Below are positions 8,460-14,768 of a stretch of DNA of 17,167 nt, in pieces. Within the stretch, counting starts at the first letter, position 1. Every line of letters begins with the position of its first letter. Location: positions 20,832 to 37,998 of the forward strand of contig DCWG01000121.1 in assembly GCA_002327525.1 (NCBI GenBank), read 5' to 3'. The stretch comes from Gammaproteobacteria bacterium UBA2168 (lineage in GTDB: Bacteria > Pseudomonadota > Gammaproteobacteria > Pseudomonadales > Azotimanducaceae). The translations under genes and the position numbers were made by a program. The notes below the pieces were generated by a model that was given only the letters and a program-made list of their open reading frames with translations, made no database searches and was not told where the DNA came from.

Positions 8460-9211
8460 TTGAAATCACGCATCGCGCTACTGGTGCTTCTGGCTGCGCT
8501 CGTCACACCATTTCACGCGGGCAATGCCCGGGGCGCAACGCCTACTTCGGTGATCTGCACGTGCACACCCAGTACTCGTTCGATGCTTCTTACATCTTCA
8601 ACGTGCGCACTAATCCGGATGACGCATACGACTACGCCAAGGGTCAGCCGCTGAAACATACGATGGGATACGACATTCGCCTGCGAGGGGCATCGCTGGA
8701 TTTCATGGCGGTGTCGGATCATGCAACCTCCATGGGCGTGTTGAACGCGATGGGCGATGAGAACCACAGGCTCTCGAAATCCGATCTTGCCCAACAGCTG
8801 ATCAGTTCCGACCCGGCTATTATGTTCGGTGCGTTCCAGCAGGTGGCCGGGGTGGTTCGCACGGGTGAAGCCGACCCGCGCATCCAGGTGCGTTTCTTCG
8901 CGAGTTATATCGACAAGGTTGATCTCGACGACGATGGCCTGATTTCCGGCCTGTACGGAAATGGCGTACCCATGGGTGGCGATCTGCTGGCACGCCCAGA
9001 CGGCGCTCCGCTGTTCGTCGCCTGGGCGACACGCGATTCGCAGAGCGCCATAGAGGAGCATGGCATCGAGCCGCTCATTCATTTCGGTGCGGGGCAGAGC
9101 ATCGGTTATTTCGACCGGGTGCGTCCGGTAGCGGATATAGTGCGATCCTTGGTGGAGGAAACCGAACAGGCGCTCGCGGGCCTCACTGCACTTGGAAGGG
9201 AGAAGACATGA
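8460..9211 (+). pseudogene. Broken DUF3604 gene: frameshifted after signal peptide, internally deleted, fused to an NMO tail
   Basis: Translation from TTG 8460, with GGAAGG just upstream, gives a clear signal peptide: MKSRIALLVLLAALV followed by a region ending at about GNARG. The frame is then lost, and the mature start RNAYFGDLHVHTQ continues one base back, from 8534. Adding one G to the CCCGGGG run at 8527-8533 would join them. DUF3604 proteins are exported, PHP-like and normally about 600-700 residues. Here only the N-terminal ~110 residues (FGDLHVHT, then FMAVSDHA) survive. They are joined near 8863-8880 to a C-terminal piece (PRIQVRFFASY, then GVPMGGDL), which runs in frame into foreign sequence from about 9048. 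An ATG at 8420 opens the second frame but gives no signal peptide. Most likely non-functional. Confidence 0.75.
9048..9211 (+). pseudogene. C-terminal remnant of a nitronate monooxygenase
   Basis: The last ~54 codons of the fused reading frame stop resembling DUF3604. They read FGAGQSIGYFDRVRPVADIV and then SLVEETEQALAGL. This is the usual end of nitronate monooxygenase (2-nitropropane dioxygenase) family flavoproteins: the AGQ-x-x-G loop, then a final helix of the form E-x-V-x3-E-x2-A-L. The whole TIM-barrel body is missing, so it has no enzyme function. Its stop overlaps the alcohol dehydrogenase start as ATGA at 9208-9211, presumably the junction of the original intact gene. The assignment rests on recognising the family tail and would be settled by a protein search. 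Confidence 0.62.
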
Positions 9212-10305
9212 CATTGCCGAAGAAATCGTTCGCCATGGTTCAGACCGGTACGCGGGCACTGGAACCGATGGAACTGGACATTCCCGACATCGACGAGGAT
9301 TCGGCAATTCTGCAGCTCGAAGCCTGTGGGATCTGTGGTAGTGACTACGAACAGTACGAGGGTAAGCTGCGAACGCCGGTGCCGGTGATCCCCGGACACG
9401 AGCCGCTGGGTGTGATCGCCAAAATCGGCGATCGTGCCGCCGCACGTTGGGGTGTGGACTTGGGCGATCGGGTGGCGGTGGAGACGATGCTCTCCTGCCG
9501 GCACTGCGATCCATGTCTGACTGGCAGCTATCACTTGTGCGATAACCGGCTGATCTATTCCTATGTGCCCTTGAGCGAGGCACCCGGGCTTTGGGGCGGC
9601 TACTCGCAGTACATGTACCTGCACCCGAACTCGGTGCTGCATAAGGTGGACGCCGGGCTCGATCCGAGCATCGCGGTGATGTTCAATCCGCTCGGGGCCG
9701 GCTTTCGCTGGGCGGTCGAGATGCCAAACACACAACCGGGAGACACGGTCGTCATCCTGGGCCCCGGCCAGCGCGGGCTCGCCTCGGTGATCGCCTGCCG
9801 AGAGGTGGGCGCCGGGACCATCATCGTCACCGGCTTGGAAGCTGATCACGACAAATTCGAAGTGGCGAAGGTTTTTGGTGCCGATCATTGCGTCGATGTC
9901 GAGAACGAAGACCCGGTGAAGCGGGTGAAGGAGATCACCGGCGGCCGGGGAGCGGATGTCGTCGTGGATGTCAGCGCCTACGCCACCAAGCCGGTTGCCG
10001 ATGCGCTCAGCATGGTGCGCGCCGGCGGCACCGTGGTGCTCGCCGGGGTGAAGGGGTTCAAGGCGGTGGACAATTTCGTTTCTGATCTGGTCGTGCTCAA
10101 GGAAATCAACGTGCGGGGTGCGATCGGTGTGACGTCCACCGGATACCGCAGCGCCATTCGTCTCATCGAGTCGGGACGTGTGCCCATGGGAGAGATGCAC
10201 ACGCACGATTTCGAACTCGCAGACGCCGATCTCGCCATTCGTACACTCGCCCGCGAGGTGGAAGGCGATGCCTCGATTCATTCGTGCCTGATCCCGCCGC
10301 ATTGA
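9208..10305 (+). CDS. Zinc-dependent alcohol dehydrogenase (MDR family)
   Basis: A 365-residue medium-chain dehydrogenase that appears complete. The N-terminal GroES-like domain has CGICGSD with Cys40/Cys43 and GHE at 63-65 as catalytic zinc ligands. The structural-zinc lobe is Cys97, Cys100, Cys103 and Cys111. The C-terminal Rossmann domain has GPGQRG at 185-190, followed by an acidic strand end near LEADHDK. It would oxidise or reduce an alcohol/aldehyde with NAD(P); the substrate is unknown. The start is marked by a strong GGAAGGGAG ribosome site and a 4-base overlap with the NMO remnant. It is flanked by wrecked genes on both sides yet shows no lesion, so it is either still selected or not yet hit. 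Confidence 0.88.
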   Translation: MTLPKKSFAMVQTGTRALEPMELDIPDIDEDSAILQLEACGICGSDYEQYEGKLRTPVPVIPGHEPLGVIAKIGDRAAARWGVDLGDRVAVETMLSCRHCDPCLTGSYHLCDNRLIYSYVPLSEAPGLWGGYSQYMYLHPNSVLHKVDAGLDPSIAVMFNPLGAGFRWAVEMPNTQPGDTVVILGPGQRGLASVIACREVGAGTIIVTGLEADHDKFEVAKVFGADHCVDVENEDPVKRVKEITGGRGADVVVDVSAYATKPVADALSMVRAGGTVVLAGVKGFKAVDNFVSDLVVLKEINVRGAIGVTSTGYRSAIRLIESGRVPMGEMHTHDFELADADLAIRTLAREVEGDASIHSCLIPPH

Positions 10306-10348
10306 TTGGCTGGCCGGTTTTGGACAACTGCTGAAAAGAAGAGCACTC

Positions 10349-11056
10349 GTGAAATATGGGCTCATACTGGGTTCACCATCCATCGCGGAACAGGTCAGGA
10401 CCGCCCAACGTGCCGAGGCTGCCGGATTCAACTCGGTGTGGACCATCGAGTTTTTCAACATGCATGGACTGGTGCGGCTCGCGGTGGTAGCGGCTGCGAC
10501 CGAGCGCGTGCAACTTGGCACGGCCATCGCCTACGCCTTCATGCGTACACCGGTGCTGGCGGCAACCGCGGCCATGGACATCGACGAGATTTCCGGCGGG
10601 CGCATGATCTTGGGCCTGGGCAGCGGTACCGAGCGCATGAACCGCGACTGGTATTCCATGCCGTTCGATGATCCGCCCGCACCGCGCATCAAGGACGCCA
10701 TCGGTCTCGTGCGCGCGGTGTTCGATGCACAAAGTGGGGGAGGGCTCGTGTACGACGGTCCCTGCTATCAGGTCAACAACCCGGCCTTCTCTCGTCCCGG
10801 AGCGGTGCGCGAGCGCATACCCGTGGCCATGGCGGCCGCGGTGACCGACGAGATGGTCGATGAGATTGCCATTGCCGGGACACCCGACAAGGTTCGCGAT
10901 CAGCTCGGGGCCTGGGAAGACATCGCCGACGATGTCTTCCTGTATTCGCCTATTCGCCGAGCATTGGTATGCAACCGGAGCGTGTGCAGGAAAACCTGGA
11001 CGCCATCGTGGATACGTTTGCCGTTTGACCATTTAAAAAAATCGCGAAGACATTGA
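10349..11056 (+). pseudogene. Broken luciferase-like (LLM) flavin-dependent monooxygenase
   Basis: The N-terminal ~165 residues are a normal LLM-class protein: MKYGLILGSPSIAEQVRTAQ, AEAAGFNSVWTIEFF, the ISGGRMILGLGSGTERMN strand-loop and REIPV-like RERIPVAMAA. The sequence then jumps directly to AVTDEMVDEIAIAGTPDKV, normally ~100 residues further on, so an in-frame deletion lies near 10825-10842. Near the end, an 8-base tandem duplication at 10943-10958 shifts the frame. Removing one copy restores LYSPSIGMQPERVQENLDAI and a stop at 11026-11028; the present frame instead runs to 11056 with an arginine-rich scrambled tail. The start is GTG with an AAGAAG ribosome site. Family members are usually about 330-350 residues; this is 235. 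Non-functional with high likelihood. Confidence 0.75.
10943..10958. repeat. 8-bp tandem duplication causing a frameshift
   Basis: TATTCGCC occurs twice head to tail, at 10943-10950 and 10951-10958. With a single copy the LLM frame reads on through a family-like C-terminus to TGA at 11026-11028. With both copies the frame moves and the ending is lost. The duplicate is therefore a readable, apparently recent mutation. Confidence 0.85.
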
Positions 11057-11072
11057 CATTAAAGGAGCTGAC

Positions 11073-11504
11073 ATGGCGGAGATCGCCTTCAATCAAAAGG
11101 TAGCCGAGGGCTTCATGAACGCGCCGAAGGGGGGTGGGGGTGGTCTGCCCGACTACCTCGGCTTCCAGATCGTGGATGCCAGCCCCGGTGTGATGGTCGG
11201 CCGTTTCGAGGTTCGAGAGGAACTGCTCACGCCGTTCGGCAACATGCACGGCGGTGTGCTGTCGGCGTTCTGCGATCATATGCTCGGGTGTGTGTGCTAC
11301 CCGGCGATGGGTAAAGGCCAGTGGGCGGCCACCACGGAGTTCAAGATCAATCTCACAGCACCCGTGAGTAAAGGCACCGTCGAGGCGCGCGCCGAAATCA
11401 TCGCCATGACCAGGACACTGGCGGTGGTGCGAATCGATGTCAGCAACGAGGGTCGCATGGCGGCGATGGCGCAGGGAACGGTCACGATCCGTGATCCCCG
11501 GTAG
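11073..11504 (+). CDS. Hotdog-fold thioesterase (PaaI family)
   Basis: A small 143-residue single-domain hotdog protein, the usual size for PaaI-type acyl-CoA thioesterases that hydrolyse an acyl- or aryl-CoA. The signature GNMHGGVLSAFCDHMLG lies at 56-72, with HGG at 59-61 and Asp68 as the likely catalytic acid on the central helix. The strand TTEFKINLTAPVSKG and the final MAAMAQGTVTIR are also family-like. A glycine run (GGGGG) near residue 20 is a minor oddity. A good AAAGGAG ribosome site precedes the ATG. It follows the broken LLM gene by 16 bases in the current frame (44 from the ancestral stop), so it was probably part of the same transcript. It looks intact; substrate unknown. Confidence 0.86.
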   Translation: MAEIAFNQKVAEGFMNAPKGGGGGLPDYLGFQIVDASPGVMVGRFEVREELLTPFGNMHGGVLSAFCDHMLGCVCYPAMGKGQWAATTEFKINLTAPVSKGTVEARAEIIAMTRTLAVVRIDVSNEGRMAAMAQGTVTIRDPR

Positions 11505-11581
11505 TTCCTTGGAAGGGCCTGACGTCGCGGCAGCAGCCGGCGGGCGATCGCCGAACAACCAATGATGGTGGAGGGGTTTGC

Positions 11582-13012
11582 CTAGCGGGTTTTCAGCCGT
11601 TCGAGTGCAGCTTCTGCGCGCGAGCGCCACAGAGCGTCCGCGGCCCAGTGACGTGCGTTCTCGAGATGACGTACGCTGCGCGTATCGCCGACGATCCGGT
11701 ATCCCTCGCCGAGGTAGAAGTTGACCGGGGCTGCCCACGGCGCCTTGTCGTGGGCCACGCGCAGATAGTTGAGCGCATCACCCGCCCGACCGGCGTGCAG
11801 GTATGCCACACCCAGACCGAAGGCGGCATCGTAACGTGCGGGATCCGACCTCAGGGCCTTTCGATAGTCTTCGGCGGCGTTACGCCAGCGCTGAGCGCAT
11901 TGCGCCCCGTCGATGAACACGCACGAGCGGATGCTCAGATTGGCGCGCTGGATGAGCGCCGGTGCGAAATCGGGTGTCAACTCCAGCGCCCTGTCTGCCG
12001 TCTTGAGCGCTGGCAGCGTGTGCATATCTGGATCCTGTGCCTGTGCCCGGGACAATGCCACCAGCGAAGTCGGTTGCGGGTTGGCATGCACCAGGGGTTC
12101 GAGCAGCGAACGGGCGAGTGCGGGTGCGTGCTGCGCGAGACTGTGCCCGAGTTGCAGGTCGCGCTCGGCGTCGGTCAGGCACTGGCGTTGGGCAACCGGT
12201 GCATCCGGCGGAGCGAAGTTCAGACGCTCGACGGGCACGCGGCGTTTTCTCAGGTAACGGTTGACGGTGATGCCCAGATTCTCGGGTGTGACCGCGAAGC
12301 TCGCCTCGAAACTGCGTTGGCTGCTGGCAATATAGGCAGCTAGCTGCTCCCGCCTGTCCGGGAAGCCAACGTACTGGCCAAGGCGCAGGAAGTGCACCAC
12401 GAACCACGACTTGTTGTAGAAGGCCGTCAGCCGCCTGTGCGACCAGTTGCTCAGGCTGGTGGTATCCACCATCGCCTGCCAGCTGAGAGACTCATGCTGA
12501 GTGATGTCTCTGCCGCGATCTCCCGGCAGCTCGCCGAGTACCGCCCCCTTCTTGCGGTAGCCCACCGCACCCAGGTAAGTGGCCAGTCCCTCCTCGTACC
12601 ACATTGGATAGCTGACATCCTGGCGGGTTCGCATCAGGTAGTGGGCGTACTCGTGCAGCAGCGAATTGCTGGTTGTATCGGTACTGAGGGGGCCGAGTAA
12701 AATGAGATACTCATACAGTCCCGGGACGGTGAACCCGGCGAAGTGAGTCGAGTTGGTAGCGGCTATGAAGTCGCGCTGATGGCGGAAGAACAGCACTCGT
12801 GCCGGTGGGTAGGACGGCGTATCCGTGCGCGGGAAGAGCGTGTCGAACAGGTGCCGGAAGCGGTGCAGTTCGGCCAGCGCTCGGCGCGCGCGACGCTCCT
12901 TCAGATCGGTGATCAGTACCACATGGGGGGATTGGTACTCACACCACTGCCCGTCGAACGGCCTCGCAAGGGCGATCGGAGTCAGCAGTGTCAGACAAAT
13001 TACCGACAACAT
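11582..13012 (-). CDS. Exported HExxH metallopeptidase with TPR-like C-terminus
   Basis: A 476-residue protein starting at 13012, chosen because it gives a clean signal peptide (MLSVICLTLLTPIALA, cleavage near 16). The frame is open back to 13252, but that would add an unlikely basic stretch overlapping the divergent gene. The catalytic region reads LLHEYAHYLMR with H120, E121 and H124, then MWYEEGLATYLG with E140/E141 as third zinc ligand: a gluzincin-like zinc protease related to DUF1570-type proteins. The C-terminal third has TPR-like helices (AAEDYRKALRSDPARYDAAF, then GVAYLHAGRAGDALNYL). It would act in the periplasm or at the outer surface. Substrate unknown. It converges with the thioesterase gene, with 77 bases between them holding no clear terminator. 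Confidence 0.78.
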   Translation of the reverse strand: MLSVICLTLLTPIALARPFDGQWCEYQSPHVVLITDLKERRARRALAELHRFRHLFDTLFPRTDTPSYPPARVLFFRHQRDFIAATNSTHFAGFTVPGLYEYLILLGPLSTDTTSNSLLHEYAHYLMRTRQDVSYPMWYEEGLATYLGAVGYRKKGAVLGELPGDRGRDITQHESLSWQAMVDTTSLSNWSHRRLTAFYNKSWFVVHFLRLGQYVGFPDRREQLAAYIASSQRSFEASFAVTPENLGITVNRYLRKRRVPVERLNFAPPDAPVAQRQCLTDAERDLQLGHSLAQHAPALARSLLEPLVHANPQPTSLVALSRAQAQDPDMHTLPALKTADRALELTPDFAPALIQRANLSIRSCVFIDGAQCAQRWRNAAEDYRKALRSDPARYDAAFGLGVAYLHAGRAGDALNYLRVAHDKAPWAAPVNFYLGEGYRIVGDTRSVRHLENARHWAADALWRSRAEAALERLKTR

Positions 13013-13077
13013 GACTCGACGCCCGGGGCAACGAAAAATAGACTCGAAGCATGCCTGGGGAGAAAGCAGGGGTGGAA

Positions 13078-13557
13078 ATGCAAACAGCCTGGTCGTGGGT
13101 GAGCGCAGCGGTGCTGTGCGCTTTCGCTGGCGGTGTGGGCGCGTCATTTCCGGACGTGGAGTGCGTGGCCCGAAATACGGCCGGATTTCACGACTACGAG
13201 GGCGGTGCCGAAGATTATGAGGCGTCGGTGTTTCATCCGGGCCGTTTTGCATTGTCCGAAAACGTTTTTCTCATGAACAACTTGAGCGTTGATGACCGCG
13301 TGCAGCTCTACCTGACCATGACGGACACGGACGGAGAAGTGACCGAACTCGAATGCCGCACGGTTCGCGGTGCCGGTGCCCAGGGATACAGTTGCGTGAA
13401 CATACCCCCTTCCGAACTATTGCTCATCAACGGCACCACACTGCGGTTCACGCGCACATCCGTCGGTGGCTGGACCTTTGCCGGTGCCAGCGAAAACCTC
13501 AACGGCGATTCGATATTCATCGAATACGGTCAGTGCCTGGATCGCGGGGGAGGGTAA
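13078..13557 (+). CDS. Small exported four-cysteine protein of unknown function
   Basis: Not recognised. From ATG 13078, which has an AGGGG-containing ribosome site, it gives 159 residues opening with MQTAWSWVSAAVLCAFAGGV, a signal peptide probably cut after GASF or just before. An upstream ATG at 13051 would add nine residues without a better site. The mature part has four cysteines (VECVARN, LECRTVRG, YSCVN, GQCL), consistent with two disulfides in an exported beta-rich domain: FALSENVFLMNN and VQLYLTMTD read as alternating strands. It is divergent from the metallopeptidase, 65 bases away, and converges with a small acidic protein, 6 bases away. Codon use is like that of its neighbours. No function proposed. 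Confidence 0.65.
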   Translation: MQTAWSWVSAAVLCAFAGGVGASFPDVECVARNTAGFHDYEGGAEDYEASVFHPGRFALSENVFLMNNLSVDDRVQLYLTMTDTDGEVTELECRTVRGAGAQGYSCVNIPPSELLLINGTTLRFTRTSVGGWTFAGASENLNGDSIFIEYGQCLDRGGG

Positions 13558-13563
13558 CCCGGC

Positions 13564-13803
13564 CTACTGCTGCGCGCTGTCTTCCAGCGGCTCGAGATCC
13601 TCCGCCTCCTCGAGGATGCCCTCGAGCAATGTGCTGATCGGCTCCGCGTCACTCGTCGGGGATTTCTCGGCCGTGACGTTGATCAGTTCGATTGTCTGCA
13701 GTCTTTCTTTGACGGCTAGAGACCTCACGACTACCTCACCGGATTCTCCAGCGAAGGCAGAACCAGCCGCGATACAGGCGACGATCAATATCAGCTTTTT
13801 CAT
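13564..13803 (-). CDS. 79-aa acidic exported protein of unknown function
   Basis: Not recognised. It is short but supported by a textbook signal peptide (MKKLILIVACIAAGSAFA, cut before GES) and a strong AGGAG ribosome site upstream of the ATG. The mature ~61 residues have a short mixed segment (VVVRSLAVKERLQTIELINV) and then a very acidic tail (LLEGILEEAEDLEPLEDS) likely to be helical. It is 72 bases downstream of the LapG-like peptidase on the same strand. A shared transcript is possible, and it could be a partner or substrate of that enzyme. This role is inference only. A GTAGC-TGC-GCTAC mini-hairpin lies between the two genes. Confidence 0.6.
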   Translation of the reverse strand: MKKLILIVACIAAGSAFAGESGEVVVRSLAVKERLQTIELINVTAEKSPTSDAEPISTLLEGILEEAEDLEPLEDSAQQ

Positions 13804-13875
13804 GTTCTCCGCTCCTGTTTAACGTAGCTGCGCTACTTTGCTCTACTTGAGTCTGTTTTTCGCTTCATTCTCACT

Positions 13876-14607
13876 TCAGGTATCCAGGGGCTCCGCGTGA
13901 TCCCACACGTGGTGTTCGTTGAGTGCGTACACAAAGCGATACCCCTCGTGCGGTATGCGATCGATACTGTTGTCCGATTCCAGCAACCATACGTCTTCGG
14001 CCTTGCCGCTGCCCTCGGCTGGCATGCGCACCGCGAGTAAGGCGTGATGATTGCGCCCGCGGCGCTCGAACGTAATGACGACACGCAGGCGATCGGCAGA
14101 CATCCCCATTTCTCGCAGCAGAAAATACTTGGCCACCGCGTAGTCCTCGCAATCGCCGCCGTGCGTCAGAAACTCATCGAGCGTCGCCCAGCGGTTGCGG
14201 TAGACGGTTTTCTTGTCGGTGGCCTCGTTCCACACGCGTCTCGGGCGGTCGATGTTATAGCGGAGCCTGTTGATATAGCGGTGCGCGAGCTTGATGCGGC
14301 CTTCCTGAGTGAGTTCACGGGCCCGTTCGAGAATGTGCGCAACCGCTCGATACCTGCCCGTACACGACTTCTCGTGCGCGAGACAGGCACTGATTTTCGA
14401 GCGCTGACGGGTGTGGCGCTCGAGTGCATTCGACCAGGAGGGAAGACCGCTGGCCTCGGCCAGAGGCGTGTCGTTCCAGGGGTAGGCGTCTGCGGCATTG
14501 ACGAAGGAGGAAAAGACAATGGCGTGCATGGCGAACACCACGGCCGCCAGAATCGAAAACCCGGTGTGCCCCGATCGGCACGCAGGGTATCTCACTCTCC
14601 CGTCCAT
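13876..14607 (-). CDS. LapG-like transglutaminase-fold cysteine peptidase (BTLCP family)
   Basis: A 243-residue exported protein of the bacterial transglutaminase-like cysteine proteinase family, to which the biofilm adhesin protease LapG belongs. ATG 14607 was preferred over a TTG six codons earlier. An N-terminal hydrophobic helix (FSILAAVVFAMHAIVFSSFV) serves as signal peptide or anchor, with possible cleavage near NAADA. The catalytic set is visible: Cys153 in HGGDCEDYAVAK, His188 in GRNHHALLAV and Asp212 in LLESDNSID. The preceding helix YINRLRYNIDRPRRVWNEA is also typical. A calcium- or c-di-GMP-linked role, as for LapG, cannot be assumed; no LapD-like gene is visible. Divergent from a second transglutaminase-like gene. 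Confidence 0.85.
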   Translation of the reverse strand: MDGRVRYPACRSGHTGFSILAAVVFAMHAIVFSSFVNAADAYPWNDTPLAEASGLPSWSNALERHTRQRSKISACLAHEKSCTGRYRAVAHILERARELTQEGRIKLAHRYINRLRYNIDRPRRVWNEATDKKTVYRNRWATLDEFLTHGGDCEDYAVAKYFLLREMGMSADRLRVVITFERRGRNHHALLAVRMPAEGSGKAEDVWLLESDNSIDRIPHEGYRFVYALNEHHVWDHAEPLDT

Positions 14608-14609
14608 TG

Positions 14610-14666
14610 GACAATCGTCGCGCAACTGCCTGGCCGATGCAATTGTCTGCCCGGGTCGATTGTCTG
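14610..14666. promoter_or_regulatory. Possible operator repeats between divergent transglutaminase-like genes
   Basis: GACAATCG at 14610-14617 is the exact inverse of CGATTGTC at 14657-14664, and ATTGTCTG is directly repeated at 14642-14649 and 14659-14666, 17 bases apart. These lie in the 161-base divergent intergenic region, the left copy abutting the start of the LapG-like gene. A dimeric regulator could bind here. Short repeats can arise by chance, so this is weak. Confidence 0.28.
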
Positions 14667-14718
14667 ACAGAAGAGGGTGGGGTGAGTTGTTGCGATTTCA
14701 GGGCGGCGTTAGTATCGA

Positions 14719-14730
14719 ATCAGAGGTTCC
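14719..14730 (+). repeat. 12-base motif ATCAGAGGTTCC, copy 2
   Basis: This is identical to 185-196 and again shortly precedes a gene start on the same strand, 38 bases before 14769. Following bases are TTGA, unlike the CTAG at copy 1. It may be an element-end remnant or a shared control sequence. Confidence 0.3.
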
Positions 14731-14768
14731 TTGAGTGGGTCTGCGACCGAGCAACCGAGGCTGGGAGC

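Noticed and set aside
8420..8533. ATG at 8420 as a genuine start for the DUF3604-like frame
   Set aside because: It gives a cysteine-rich, non-hydrophobic leader with no family likeness, while the overlapping frame from 8460 gives a classic signal peptide with a ribosome site.
11031..11072. AT-rich stretch as a promoter for the thioesterase
   Set aside because: TTGACATTAAAGG gives a -35-like box, but no -10 at proper distance before the ATG; the gene more likely used the upstream transcript.
11505..11581. Terminator between thioesterase and metallopeptidase genes
   Set aside because: Only a short CGGCG/CGCCG stem can be drawn and no T-run is present on either strand.
11648..12343. 231-codon plus-strand frame under the metallopeptidase gene
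   Set aside because: It lies wholly opposite a gene with signal peptide and catalytic motif and has no recognisable domain.
13013..13252. N-terminal extension of the metallopeptidase up to 13252
   Set aside because: It adds a basic, low-complexity stretch, overlaps the divergent gene and hides a clear signal peptide.
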